Part shown: in pieces, positions 7,186 through 19,611 of the stretch
Numbering within the stretch: the stretch's first letter is position 1
Layout of the letters: the number at the start of each line of letters is the position of its first letter
The notes under the pieces: model-generated
The model's input: the letters and a program-made list of their open reading frames with translations, nothing else
Database searches by the model: none
What the model was told of the DNA's origin: nothing
Assembly (NCBI GenBank): GCA_003244185.1
Contig: QHBT01000037.1
Coordinates: 53,592-117,591, forward strand
DNA from: Candidatus Dormiibacter spiritus
Lineage (GTDB): Bacteria; Chloroflexota; Dormibacteria; Dormibacterales; Dormibacteraceae
Direction: 5' to 3'
DNA: 64,000 bases
Position numbers and translations under genes: made by a program

Positions 7186-9270
7186 ATGCCGACGGCTTTC
7201 CAGATCGACGCGCCCTTCGAGCCCAAGGGGGACCAGCCGCAGGCCATCCAGGAGCTGATCCATGGCGTGCGGGAGGGCGTCCGCGAGCAGACGCTGCTGG
7301 GTGTGACGGGCAGCGGCAAGACGAATGTCGTGGCCTGGGCGCTGCAGGAGCTGGGCCGGCCCGTGCTGGTGCTGAGCCCCAACAAGACGCTGGCCGCGCA
7401 GCTCTGGGCGGAGTTCAACCGGCTCTTTCCCCGCAACGCCGTCGAGTACTTCGTCAGCTACTACGACTACTACCAGCCCGAGGCGTACATCGCCCGGAGC
7501 GACACCTACATCGAGAAGGACTCCAGCCGGAACGAGGAGATCGACCGCCTCCGCCACCGCGCCACCGGCAGCCTGCTCACCCGGCGCGACGTGATAGTCG
7601 TCGCCAGCATCAGCTGCATCTACGGCATCGGCTCGGTCGAGGACTACATGGGCGAGTCGCTCACTCTCAAGGCCGGCCAGACGCTGCGCCGCGAGATCTT
7701 CCTCCGCAAGCTGACCGAGATGCTCTACGAGCGCAACGACTACGACCTGAGCCGCCTCCGCTTTCGCGTCCGGGGCGACATCGTCGACGTGGTCCCGGCC
7801 AGCGAGGAGAAGGTCTATCGGATCGAATTCTTCGGCGATGAGATCGATCGCATCCAGGAGCTGGACAGCGTGACTGGTGAGATCCTCGGCAAGCGGGAGG
7901 AGCTGACCATCTTCCCCGCCACTCACTACGTCACGCCCCGCGGCAAGTTGGAGCTGGCGATGCGGGACATCGAGACCGAGCTGGAGGAGCGCTGCCGCTG
8001 GTTCGACGAACACGGCAACCTGCTGGAGTCGCAGCGCCTGCGCCAGCGGACGAACTTCGATCTGGAGATGCTGCGCGAGACAGGCACCTGCGCGGGGGTC
8101 GAGAACTACTCCCGCCACCTGACCCGCCGGCAGCCGGGCGAGGCGCCCTACACCCTGCTCGACTTCCTACCCGACGACGCGCTGATCTTCGTTGACGAGT
8201 CGCACGTGGCGGTGCCCCAGATCGGCGGCATGCTGGGTGGCGATCGTTCCCGCAAGGCGGCGCTGGTCGAGTACGGCTTCCGCCTGCCGAGCGCCTTCGA
8301 CAACCGGCCGCTCAGCTTCGCGGAGTGGGATGAGCGGGCGGGCCAGATCGTGTACGTCTCCGCCACACCGGGTCCTTACGAGCTGGAGAAGAGCCAGCGG
8401 GTGGTGGAGATGCTGGTGCGGCCGACCGGGCTGGTCGACCCGGCGATCGAGGTGCGCAAGACCGAGGGCCAGGTTGACGACCTGGTCGCCGAGCTGCGCG
8501 AGCGCGCCGCGAGAGATCAGCGCTGCCTCATCACCACGCTGACGAAGCGCTTCGCCGAGGACCTGACCGATTACCTGAAGGAGTACGGCATCCGCGTTCG
8601 CTACATCCACTCGGATCTGGATGCGATCGAGCGGATCGAGGTCCTGCGCGGGCTGCGCCAGGGGGATTTCGACGTGCTGGTGGGCATCAATCTGCTGCGG
8701 GAGGGCCTGGACCTGCCCGAGGTGGCTCTGGTCGCCATCCTGGACGCCGACAAGGAGGGTTACCTGCGCTCCTTCCGCTCCTTCATCCAGACCATCGGTC
8801 GAGCCGCCCGCAATGTCGAGGGGCACGTGATCATGTACGCCGACAAGATCACCGACTCCATGCGCGAGGCGATCGACGAGACCGACCGGCGCCGGGCGCG
8901 GCAAATCGCCTACAACGAAGAGCACAGCATCACTCCGGAGACCGTGAAGAAGGCCATCTACGCCCTCGAGATCGACCACAAGGATCTGCAGGCCGACGCA
9001 GTGGAGTTGATGGCCGGCGCCGGGGTTCCTAGAGCGGACCTGCTGGCGATCGTGCGGGATCTCGAGAAGGAGATGAAGCGTCTGTCCAAGGAGCTGGCGT
9101 TCGAGGACGCCGCGCGCGTCAGGGACAAGATCATCGGCATCCGCAAGCGGCTGGCCGGGGAGGACAGCGGCGGGGAGGACGACGCCGAGGTGGCATTGGC
9201 CATCGCGGCGGCGCCCAGGCAGCGCACCAGCCAGGTCCAGAACTGGCGGCGCAGCCGTCGCGGGCCCTAG
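7186..9270 (+). CDS. uvrB: Excinuclease ABC subunit UvrB
   Basis: 694 aa, normal length. UvrB is the helicase-like damage-verifying subunit. Walker A is GVTGSGKTN near residue 40. The beta-hairpin region is [14 protein letters not shown] followed by [16 protein letters not shown], Walker B is IFVDESHV, helicase motif VI contains QTIGRAARN, and the C-terminal UVR motif that contacts UvrC is [14 protein letters not shown] place the start at ATG 7186: homology begins there and a -10 box and LexA operator lie just upstream, so the gene should be SOS-induced. uvrA follows 0.84 kb downstream. Confidence 0.97.
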   Translation: MPTAFQIDAPFEPKGDQPQAIQELIHGVREGVREQTLLGVTGSGKTNVVAWALQELGRPVLVLSPNKTLAAQLWAEFNRLFPRNAVEYFVSYYDYYQPEAYIARSDTYIEKDSSRNEEIDRLRHRATGSLLTRRDVIVVASISCIYGIGSVEDYMGESLTLKAGQTLRREIFLRKLTEMLYERNDYDLSRLRFRVRGDIVDVVPASEEKVYRIEFFGDEIDRIQELDSVTGEILGKREELTIFPATHYVTPRGKLELAMRDIETELEERCRWFDEHGNLLESQRLRQRTNFDLEMLRETGTCAGVENYSRHLTRRQPGEAPYTLLDFLPDDALIFVDESHVAVPQIGGMLGGDRSRKAALVEYGFRLPSAFDNRPLSFAEWDERAGQIVYVSATPGPYELEKSQRVVEMLVRPTGLVDPAIEVRKTEGQVDDLVAELRERAARDQRCLITTLTKRFAEDLTDYLKEYGIRVRYIHSDLDAIERIEVLRGLRQGDFDVLVGINLLREGLDLPEVALVAILDADKEGYLRSFRSFIQTIGRAARNVEGHVIMYADKITDSMREAIDETDRRRARQIAYNEEHSITPETVKKAIYALEIDHKDLQADAVELMAGAGVPRADLLAIVRDLEKEMKRLSKELAFEDAARVRDKIIGIRKRLAGEDSGGEDDAEVALAIAAAPRQRTSQVQNWRRSRRGP

Positions 9271-9301
9271 GCCACGGCTGAGCTTCCTCGAAAATGGGCT
9301 G

Positions 9302-9733
9302 GTGACGAACCTCGAAGCACTCCGGCTGGGCCTGCGCGGCGAGGGCCCGCGAGCAGGCTGGAGCGAAGCCCTCGGGGCGCGCTTCGCGGAAGTCGAGCCA
9401 GGCCGGGTGGTGGTGGAGCTGACCGCCGACTCTCAACACCGCCATCCGGGCGGCGTGGTTCAGGGCGGTGTCATCACTCAGATCGCCGACGCCGCGATGG
9501 GCACCTCGCTCCTCACCCTTCAGCCCGACCAGGAGGCGAACACCACTATCAACCTCAAGATCAACTTTCTCCGCCCGGTGGTCGATGGTCGGATCCGGGC
9601 CATCGGCAGGATCGTCGAGATGGGCGAAGACCTGCTCTTCAGCGAGGCACAGGTGGTCAACGAAGCCGGCAAGCTCGTCGCCCAGGCTTCCTCGACCTGC
9701 CTTCGCATCCCCCGCGACGGAGGCTGGCGCTGA
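9302..9733 (+). CDS. PaaI-family hotdog thioesterase
   Basis: 143 aa with a GTG start. HPGGVVQGGVITQIADAAMG is the hotdog active-site segment, with the His-Gly-Gly turn and the catalytic Asp in IADAA; INLKINFLRPV and the VNEAGKLVAQAS strand follow. Enzymes of this type hydrolyse acyl-CoA thioesters, often aromatic or medium-chain. The TGA overlaps the ATG of a second, shorter hotdog gene by one base. The gene sits between uvrB and uvrA; the link is probably only transcriptional. Confidence 0.85.
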   Translation: MTNLEALRLGLRGEGPRAGWSEALGARFAEVEPGRVVVELTADSQHRHPGGVVQGGVITQIADAAMGTSLLTLQPDQEANTTINLKINFLRPVVDGRIRAIGRIVEMGEDLLFSEAQVVNEAGKLVAQASSTCLRIPRDGGWR

Positions 9734-10111
9734 TGGCGGAGAGGGAATCCCGGCCGCTCGCCTGGCTGGGGATAGAGACAGTGAAGGCCGGTAGGGGTGA
9801 GGTGGCGCTCGAGATGGAGGGCCGGCCCGACTTCGCCGATGGCGACCGCATCCATCGTGGCTTTCTGGCCGTCCTTGCCCAGTCAGCTCTGGAAGGGGCC
9901 ATCGCCGCTGACGCAGTGCCGGGGCAGGCGGCTTCGGGCTTCGACCTGCAGTGCAACTTCACAGGCGTGGCTCGAGCCGGCGAGCGGCTGCGGGCAGTGG
10001 CGCGGGTCGTCCACTCGGGCCGGCGCACGGCTCTGGCTGAGTGCACCATCACCGGCCCGCAGGGCCGCCTGATCGGCACGGCCACCGCCACCTTCCAGCC
10101 AGCGGAGGCAG

Positions 10112-10119
<8 letters not shown>
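9733..10119 (+). CDS. Hotdog-fold thioesterase-like protein, altered active site
   Basis: 128 aa, with a TGATG overlap with the preceding thioesterase and an 8-nt overlap with uvrA. The segment [17 protein letters not shown] corresponds to the His-Gly-Gly...Ala-Asp active site of PaaI enzymes, but Gln replaces the catalytic Asp and the second Gly is lost. [20 protein letters not shown] matches the central strands. It could be a non-catalytic partner of the upstream enzyme, which is typical when hotdog subunits pair, or have a shifted specificity. Confidence 0.68.
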
Positions 10120-13035
<2,916 letters not shown>

Positions 13036-13039
<4 letters not shown>

Positions 13040-14541
13040 GCGCATTGGCGGATCTGAGGGAGGTGCTGTTCGAGGTCAGCGACCTCCATCAGGCGGCTGA
13101 GCTGCTGGGCTGGGACCAGGAGACATACATGCCTGCCGGCGGCGTGGCGGACCGTGCAAATCAGCTCGGCACCCTGAGCCGTATAGCCCACGAGCGTTTC
13201 GTCGCTGCGAGCACTGGGCGGCTGCTGGAAGCCGCCGAGTCGGAGGTGAGCGGCCTGGCCGACGATTCGGACGACGCGCGCTTGGTCCGGGTGACGCGCC
13301 GCGATTGGGACCAGGAGACCCGGCTGCCCAGCGACCTGGTCGTGGCCCTGGCGCGCGAAGGCGCGATCTCGCGGCCCGTCTGGCAGGAGGCCCGCGCCAA
13401 GGGCGACTGGGCGCTGTTCGCGCCGCGGATGCGGATCACTGTGGAGCTGGCCCAGCGTGTGGCGGAGGCAATCGGAACCACCGGCAGGGCCTACGACGCT
13501 CTCATCGACCTGAACGAACCGGGTCTCGACACGGCTCAAGTGGAGCACCTGTTTAGCCAGCTGCGGGACCGGATAGTGCCGTTGCTGCGTCGGGTCCAGG
13601 AGCACTCAGACCGCGTAGACGTGTCGGTGCTGAGCCGCGAGGTCGAGCCGCAAAAGCAGCTCAGTTTTTCGACCCGCGTCGTCGAGCGTCTCGGTTACGA
13701 CTTTGGGCGGGGCCGGCAGGACCTCTCCGCCCATCCGTTCTGCACCTCCTTCGGAATCGGGGACGTGCGGATCACAACCCGGGTCAAGCCGAGCCTGCGA
13801 GAGGGCTGCCTCTTCTCCTCCATTCACGAGTCGGGCCATGCGATGTACGAGCAGGGCATCTCGCCGGTCCTGGCTCGCACCCCCCTCGCCATGGGCACCT
13901 CGCCCGGTGTGCACGAGTCGCAGTCGCGCCTCTGGGAGAACCTCGTGGGGCGCGGGCGGCCTTTCTGGCAGCACTTCTACCCCCAGCTGCAGGAGGCCTT
14001 CAACGGGGCTTTGAACGAAGTGGGGGAGGAGGAGTTCTATCGCGCCTGCAACGCGGTGGAACCTTCCTACATTCGGGTCGACGCCGACGAGCTGACCTAC
14101 AACCTGCACATAATGCTTCGCTTCGAGATCGAGAAGGAGCTGCTGGAAGGGCGGCTGGCTGTCGAGGAGGTGCCCGAGGCCTGGGCAGTGCAGGTGAAGG
14201 AGTATCTGGGCCTGGAGCCACCGTCAGGGGTGGAGGGGCCGCTGCAGGACATCCACTGGACCCAACCCATGCTCGGCGGCTTCATCGGTTACGCGCTGGG
14301 CAACGTGATAGGCGCCCAGCTCATGGAGCGCGCCCGGACGGGGCTGCCCCAGCTGGACGCTCAGATCGCAGCCGGTGATTTCGCTCCTCTCCTTGGCTGG
14401 CTGCGCGAAAACGTCTACCTGCACGGTCGCAAGTTCACGCCCCAGGAGCTGGTCCAGCGGGTGACGGGACGGGCGATAGAGGCGGGGCCCTGGATCCGCT
14501 ACGTGGAAGGCAAGTTCGGCGATCTCTACGAGCTGAACTGA
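13036..14541 (+). CDS. Carboxypeptidase Taq, peptidase family M32
   Basis: 501 aa, family length. M32 enzymes are cytoplasmic zinc carboxypeptidases. The HEXXH zinc site is HESGH at 264-268 within [14 protein letters not shown], followed by the family motifs [12 protein letters not shown] and, near the C-terminus, [15 protein letters not shown]. The start is TTG overlapping the uvrA stop by 4 nt (TTGA), implying coupling to uvrA. I see no signal peptide. Confidence 0.93.
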
Positions 14542-14567
14542 GCGCAGGGCTGATTCCGGCCCATGAG

Positions 14568-15317
14568 GTGGTCGGAGCCGAGTCGGGTGAGCGCGTGGTG
14601 CTGGTTCCCGGCACGTTCAGCGACAGGGGCGCGTGGCTCAAGCTGCTGGGCGCCCTCACTCCTCGCTTTCGCTGCGTCCTATTCGATCCTCGGGGAACCG
14701 GGCGAACAGCCGACCCGGGTGTCCCCTTCGGCCCCCAGCAGCTGGTGACCGACCTGCTCGCCGTCATGGACTCAGCCGGCTTGGCTGACGCCCACCTCGT
14801 CGGGCACTCGCTCGGCGCCACGGTCGCACTGCTGCTGGCGGCAGCAGCCCCCGGCCGCGTGAACAGTGTGGTGGCAATCTCTCCCGCGGAGCATGCTGAC
14901 GCTCGTCTGCGGGCGGTGTTCGACCACTGGGAAGCGCTGGCGCGCTCCAATTTGACCGATGACCAGCTTCACCTCGGTTTGGTGCTTCCGGCCTTCGGTC
15001 GGGCGGCCTTCGCCCGCCTCGTGCCGGGGGTGGTTCGCCAGCTGAGCGCTCGTCCGCTGGGACGCGAGTCGATCCTGCGCTACATCGAGTGCGACAGGCG
15101 CCAGGATCTACGTCCTTTCCTGGGCTCGGTGGGGACGCGGACGCTCGTCATCGCGGGGGCAGAGGACGGCCTGACCGGATCTGTCCACGCGCTGGCGGTG
15201 GCAGCGGGCATAGAGGGAGCGCGCTGCGAGATCGTGTCAGGCTCAGGCCACACTCCCCAGGTGGAGCGGGCGCCGGCTCTCGCCCGGCTGCTGGTGCCCT
15301 GGCTCGGCGGCGGCTAA
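14568..15317 (+). CDS. Alpha/beta-hydrolase
   Basis: 249 aa from GTG 14568; CTG codons at 14538 or 14550 could give a slightly longer N-terminus, and no clear ribosome site decides. Nucleophile elbow GHSLGA with Ser81, an acid in AGAEDG near residue 195 and His in SGSGHTPQ near 228 make a complete triad; the oxyanion strand is LVPGTFSDRGAW. The substrate is unknown. Its stop codon lies within the proposed promoter of the following double-SDR gene. Confidence 0.83.
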   Translation: MVGAESGERVVLVPGTFSDRGAWLKLLGALTPRFRCVLFDPRGTGRTADPGVPFGPQQLVTDLLAVMDSAGLADAHLVGHSLGATVALLLAAAAPGRVNSVVAISPAEHADARLRAVFDHWEALARSNLTDDQLHLGLVLPAFGRAAFARLVPGVVRQLSARPLGRESILRYIECDRRQDLRPFLGSVGTRTLVIAGAEDGLTGSVHALAVAAGIEGARCEIVSGSGHTPQVERAPALARLLVPWLGGG

Positions 15318-15320
15318 CCT
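15315..15320 (+). promoter_or_regulatory. -10 box of double-SDR gene, leaderless
   Basis: TAACCT ends 7 nt before the GTG at 15328 and includes the stop codon of the upstream hydrolase. Confidence 0.45.
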
Positions 15321-15327
15321 TCGTCGG

Positions 15328-17301
15328 GTGACCTATCTGGTTACCGGCGGCACCGGCTTCATCGGCCGCCACCTGCTGGGGCAGCTGAGCCGGCGGCAGG
15401 AGCCGATCCTGGCGCTGGTCCGTGAGGGCTCAGTCGGCAAGCTGAAGCGACTGCAGCCGCCCGGCGTGAAGCCGCTGGTAGGGGACGTCACGAAGCCTGC
15501 CCTGGGGCTCAGGAAAGCGGATCTGGCGCGGCTCGAAGGCGCGGTCATCTTCCATCTGGCGGCAATCTATGACCTCACCGCGAGCGAAGCTGACAACCGG
15601 CGCGCGAACGTGGCAGGCACCCGCCACGTGGTGGAGCTGGCCAATCGCGTGGGCGCCGGCTGCTTGAACCACGTGAGCTCCATCGCTGTGGCCGGGCGCG
15701 ACTTTCGGGGCGGGTTCAACGAGGAGATGTTCGATCAAGGGCAGGCGCTTGACGAGCCTTACTACAGGAGCAAGTTCGAAGCTGAGCGCATAGTCAGGGA
15801 AGAGTGCGCTGGGCCGTTCCGGATCTACCGGCCGGGCATTGTCATTGGCAGTTCGGTGGATGGCGCCGCGGATCGGGTCGACGGTCCCTACTACGCCTTC
15901 AAGGTGCTCCAGCGCCTGCGCGACGCACTGCCCGCCTGGGTGCCGCTGCTGGGCTTGGAGGGCGGCCAGTTGAACCTGGTTCCTGTCGACTTCGTGGCGG
16001 CTGCGCTGGCTCACATAGCCGCGCAGCCCGGCCTAGACGGTCGCACCTTCCACCTCGTCGATCCCAAAGCGCTCTCGTTTGGTGACACCGTCAACGAGTT
16101 CTGCAGGGCGGCGCACGCCCCGCAGTTCACCCTGCGCCTCGATCGGCGCGCTCTGGGCATGGTGCCGGAGGGCGTGAGCGGCATGCTCTCGGCCTGGCCG
16201 GTCATGCAGGCGCTGCGGCGCCAGCTGCTGGAGAACGTCAAGATCCCGCCGGCGGCCCTGGCCTACGTGAACAACCGAGCGCGGTTCGGTTGTGAGCAGG
16301 CCCAAGCGGCGCTGGCCGGAAGCGGCATTGCCTGCCCGCCGCTGCACAGCTATGCCTGGAAGATCTGGGACTACTGGGAGCGGCAGCTCGATCCGGAGAT
16401 GCTGACGCCCAACAATCTGGAGGCGGTGCTGCAGGGCAAGGTGGTCGTCGTGACTGGCGCTTCCTCAGGCATCGGCCGGGCGCTGGCAGGCCACCTGGCG
16501 CGGCACGGCGCCCGCGTGATGCTCGTCTCGCGCTCCCGAGACAAGTTGGAGGCACTGAGGCTAGAGATAGCCGCCGCGGGCGGCCAGGCCTGGGTCTACC
16601 CGACTGACCTGGCGGATATGAGCGCCTGTCAGCGCTTCGCTGAGCAGGTGCTTCAAGATCACCGTGCAGTCGACATCCTGATCAACAACGCGGGCCGCTC
16701 GATCCGGCGCTCCATCGCGCAGCAGACCGATCGCTTCCATGACTTCGAGCGCACGATGCAGCTCAATTACTTCGGCGCCGTGAAGCTCGTGCTGGCCTTT
16801 CTCCCCGGCATGCGCCAGCGCGGCAGCGGCCATATCATCAACGTTTCCTCGATAGGAGTGCAGTCTTATCCACCCCGGTTCGGCGCCTACGTGGCTTCAA
16901 AGAGCGCCCTGGCGGCGCTCGCCCGCTGCCTGGGGCCGGAGGTGGCGGACGATGGAGTGGCGGTGACCAACGTGCACATGCCGTTGGTGAGAACGCCGAT
17001 GATCGCTCCGACCGACATCTACGCCAACTTTCCCACCATCGATACCGATCAGGCGGCGGAGATGGTTCTCCAGGCGGTTCTCAGCCGACCGCCGGAGGTG
17101 TCGACAAGGCTGGGCAAGCTGGGAGAGGGGGTCGACACCGTTGCTCCGGGGTTGCTCAAGCTGGTCATGACCGGCGCCTACCACGCCTTCCCGGAGTCGA
17201 GCGGCGGATCAGAGGCACGCGCGGGCAAGGAGGAGGGGGAAACCGAGATGTCGACCGAGGCCGCCGCCCTGGCGTACCTGATGCGAGGAGTCCACTTCTA
17301 G
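15328..17301 (+). CDS. Double SDR protein, acyl-CoA reductase-like (extended SDR plus classical SDR)
   Basis: 657 aa in two domains. Residues 1 to about 340 are an extended SDR with TGGTGFIGRHLL and YYRSK (Tyr-X3-Lys), close to the male-sterility/fatty acyl-CoA reductase type. From about residue 370 a classical SDR begins: VVVTGASSGIGRAL, NNAG, the SSIGVQS serine and YVASK. This order matches mycobacterial AcrA1-type acyl-CoA reductases, which make fatty aldehydes or alcohols. That function is inferred from architecture. A roughly 60-residue C-terminal tail after the second fold contains TRLGKLGEG and an acidic linker. Confidence 0.8.
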   Translation: MTYLVTGGTGFIGRHLLGQLSRRQEPILALVREGSVGKLKRLQPPGVKPLVGDVTKPALGLRKADLARLEGAVIFHLAAIYDLTASEADNRRANVAGTRHVVELANRVGAGCLNHVSSIAVAGRDFRGGFNEEMFDQGQALDEPYYRSKFEAERIVREECAGPFRIYRPGIVIGSSVDGAADRVDGPYYAFKVLQRLRDALPAWVPLLGLEGGQLNLVPVDFVAAALAHIAAQPGLDGRTFHLVDPKALSFGDTVNEFCRAAHAPQFTLRLDRRALGMVPEGVSGMLSAWPVMQALRRQLLENVKIPPAALAYVNNRARFGCEQAQAALAGSGIACPPLHSYAWKIWDYWERQLDPEMLTPNNLEAVLQGKVVVVTGASSGIGRALAGHLARHGARVMLVSRSRDKLEALRLEIAAAGGQAWVYPTDLADMSACQRFAEQVLQDHRAVDILINNAGRSIRRSIAQQTDRFHDFERTMQLNYFGAVKLVLAFLPGMRQRGSGHIINVSSIGVQSYPPRFGAYVASKSALAALARCLGPEVADDGVAVTNVHMPLVRTPMIAPTDIYANFPTIDTDQAAEMVLQAVLSRPPEVSTRLGKLGEGVDTVAPGLLKLVMTGAYHAFPESSGGSEARAGKEEGETEMSTEAAALAYLMRGVHF

Positions 17302-17333
17302 GACACCAGGCGGACGCTCACGCCTCAGCCGGA

Positions 17334-17351
17334 AGCCGAGAGCTCGCGGCT
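17334..17351. terminator. Near-perfect palindrome between convergent genes
   Basis: AGCCGAGAGCTCGCGGCT pairs with itself apart from one position and lies between the 3' ends of the double-SDR gene and the DUF4190 gene. There is no T-run, so intrinsic termination is uncertain. Confidence 0.3.
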
Positions 17352-17704
17352 CAGCGCTGACCGAAGACCCCGGCGAGCACGCCGGCGAAGATCAGGATTA
17401 CCACCCCGATCGCCAGCACGAACAGGGCCAGGTGGACGTAGCCCAGGATGAGTCCGGCGACGGCCAGACCGCTGCCTCCCTCGCCGGTCCGCCGGATGTC
17501 ACGGCGCGCCATGTGGCCGGTGACCACTGCGACGATGGCGCCCACCAGTGGCAGGAACACGAAGGAGGCCGCCCCGGTGGCCAGACTGACGATGGCCAGG
17601 GCATTGGTGGGGCGAGAGCCGCCGGGGACTCCGACCCAGCCTCCTGGCGGTGGGGCAGGGGGTCTGGGTGCCGGCTCGTTGGGATGGTAGGGGCGTTCCT
17701 GCAC
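17351..17704 (-). CDS. DUF4190 small membrane protein
   Basis: 117 aa with a GTG start. A proline-rich cytoplasmic N-terminus (NEPAPRPPAPPPGG) precedes two transmembrane segments. NALAIVSLATGAASFVFLPL and VVTGHMARRDIRR, then GEGGSGLAVAGLILGYV, are the DUF4190 signature. Such proteins are frequent in Actinobacteria and relatives, and their role is unknown. It diverges from uvrC with only 35 bp between the start codons. Confidence 0.85.
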   Translation of the reverse strand: MQERPYHPNEPAPRPPAPPPGGWVGVPGGSRPTNALAIVSLATGAASFVFLPLVGAIVAVVTGHMARRDIRRTGEGGSGLAVAGLILGYVHLALFVLAIGVVILIFAGVLAGVFGQR

Positions 17705-17710
17705 AGTCCA

Positions 17711-17716
17711 ACAGTA
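17711..17716 (-). promoter_or_regulatory. -10 box of DUF4190 gene, leaderless
   Basis: TACTGT on the minus strand ends 6 nt before the GTG at 17704; it is back to back with the uvrC promoter. Confidence 0.5.
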
Positions 17717-17726
17717 GCTCAGTTCC

Positions 17727-17732
17727 TAAGAT
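17727..17732 (+). promoter_or_regulatory. -10 box of uvrC, leaderless
   Basis: TAAGAT ends 7 nt before the GTG at 17740 and supports that codon as the start. Confidence 0.6.
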
Positions 17733-17739
17733 CGAGCCA

Positions 17740-19611
17740 GTGAGCGAAGCCCAAGTCCAATCGATCCGTCAGCGGCTGCGGGCAGTGCCGGAGACACCTG
17801 GCGTCTACCTGCTCCGCGACGCCTCGGGCCAGGTCATCTACGTGGGCAAGGCGATCCGGCTCCGGGACCGGCTGCGCAACTACTTCACCCCTGGTTACGG
17901 CCAGACAGCGCGGCTGGCGGAGCTGCTCAACCGGGTCTTCGACTTCGATGTGGTGCAGGCTGCCAACGAGGTCGAGGCGCTGATCCTGGAGTGCAATCTC
18001 ATCAAGCACTACCGCCCGCGCTTCAACATCCGCCTCAAAGATGACAAGAACTACCTCTACCTGAAGCTCCCTCTGCGGGAGGAGTTTCCTCGTGTCCACT
18101 ACACGCGCCGGATCCAGAACGACGGCGCTCAGTACTTCGGCCCCTACACCAGCGCCCAATCCCTACGCAGCACTGTCAAGAGCCTGCGCCAGCTCCTGCC
18201 CTTCAGGACTTGCTCCGACGACATCTTCAAGCAGCACAAGGTCTGCCTCGACTTCCACATCAGGCGCTGTCCAGGGCCATGCGAAGGCCGTGTCGACCGA
18301 GCCAGCTACGGCTCCCGCATCCGGGAGGTGGGCCTCTTCATGGAGGGTCGCTCGGACATGCTCACCAAGCGCCTGAGGGAGCGGATGGAGCAGTCGGCGG
18401 AGAACCTGGACTTTGAGAACGCGGCTCGCTTCCGGGACCAGCTGGCGGCGATGGAGAAGATCGCCGATCGCCAGAAGGTGCTGACGCACAGCCGGGACGA
18501 CGAGGACCTGGTCGCCTACGCGCGGCAGGGCCGCCACGTCTATGTCGAGGTGGCCTACGTGCGCCAGGGCAAGCTGATCGGCCACGATGGGCATGCCCTG
18601 GAGGGCGCCGGGGAAGCTGGCGAAAGTGAGCTGCTGCGCGGCTTCCTGCTGCAGTACTACGCCAGTGCCACGCACATCCCGCGGCGCATCCTCCTGCCAG
18701 GTCCAGTCGATGAGCCGGCACTGGTCCAGGACTGGCTCTCCAGCCGCCGCCAGGGCGCTGTGAAGCTGGAGGTGCCCCAGCGCGGCCGCCGGCGGCAGCT
18801 GGTCCAGCAGCTGAGCGACACGGCAGCGGGCGAGCTGACCCAGCTGCGGATCCAGGCAGACTATGACCGCAGCCGCACTGAGCCGATGCTCGCCGCGCTG
18901 GCTGAAGTTCTGGAGCTGGACGAGCCGCCTCATCGCATCGAGTGCTATGACATCTCGAACATCCAGGGCCAGTCGGCGGTGGGCTCCATGGTCGTTTTCG
19001 AAGACGGCCGACCGCGCAGCGATCACTACCGCAACTTCAGGATCAAATCCACACCAGGGCCCAACGACTTCGCCATGCTGCAGGAGGTGCTGCGGCGCCG
19101 CTTCGAGCGCCTCGAGCTCTCGCTGCGGCGCACCGACTCGGGCGACGGGGCAGCGCTGCCGGGCGGGACTGAGGACGCTTCCTTCTCGAGCCGGCCGGAC
19201 CTGGTCCTGATCGACGGTGGGAAGGGCCAGCTGAGCGCGGCGATGGAGGTGTTGGAGGAGGTTGGCTTCGCCGATATTCCTACCTTTGGCCTGGCCAAGG
19301 AGCACGAGTGGCTGTTCGCGCCGGGTCGTTCCGAGCCGATAGTGCAGGAGCATGACTCCGCTGGAATGTTCCTGGTCCAGCGAGTGCGGGACGAGGCCCA
19401 CCGCTTTGCCATCACGCATCACCGCAAGACGCGCACGAAGAAGGCGTTGAGCTCACCGCTCGATTCGGTGGAGGGCGTCGGCCCGGCCCGCAAGCGGGCG
19501 CTTCTGCGGACATTCGGATCGCTGCAGGGCCTCCGGGAGGCCAGCTTGGAAGACATAATCCAGGTGGGAGTGCCGGAACGGGTGGCGCTGCGGCTGAAGG
19601 AGCTGGTGTGA
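17740..19611 (+). CDS. uvrC: Excinuclease ABC subunit UvrC
   Basis: 623 aa. UvrC makes both incisions in nucleotide excision repair. The N-terminal GIY-YIG nuclease is PGVYLLRDASGQVIYVGKA with RLRDRLRNYF; a UVR motif for UvrB contact is LDFENAARFRDQL; the RNase H-like domain has IECYDISNIQG and VLIDGGKGQLSAA; the C-terminus has two HhH motifs (LDSVEGVGPARKRALLRTFG). Start GTG 17740 is chosen because homology begins just after it and a -10 box precedes it. The stop overlaps the RapZ-like gene by 4 nt. Confidence 0.96.
   Translation: MSEAQVQSIRQRLRAVPETPGVYLLRDASGQVIYVGKAIRLRDRLRNYFTPGYGQTARLAELLNRVFDFDVVQAANEVEALILECNLIKHYRPRFNIRLKDDKNYLYLKLPLREEFPRVHYTRRIQNDGAQYFGPYTSAQSLRSTVKSLRQLLPFRTCSDDIFKQHKVCLDFHIRRCPGPCEGRVDRASYGSRIREVGLFMEGRSDMLTKRLRERMEQSAENLDFENAARFRDQLAAMEKIADRQKVLTHSRDDEDLVAYARQGRHVYVEVAYVRQGKLIGHDGHALEGAGEAGESELLRGFLLQYYASATHIPRRILLPGPVDEPALVQDWLSSRRQGAVKLEVPQRGRRRQLVQQLSDTAAGELTQLRIQADYDRSRTEPMLAALAEVLELDEPPHRIECYDISNIQGQSAVGSMVVFEDGRPRSDHYRNFRIKSTPGPNDFAMLQEVLRRRFERLELSLRRTDSGDGAALPGGTEDASFSSRPDLVLIDGGKGQLSAAMEVLEEVGFADIPTFGLAKEHEWLFAPGRSEPIVQEHDSAGMFLVQRVRDEAHRFAITHHRKTRTKKALSSPLDSVEGVGPARKRALLRTFGSLQGLREASLEDIIQVGVPERVALRLKELV

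Noticed and set aside
18163..19422. 419-codon minus-strand frame opposite uvrC
   Set aside because: Antisense to the well-conserved UvrC core; no domain seen.
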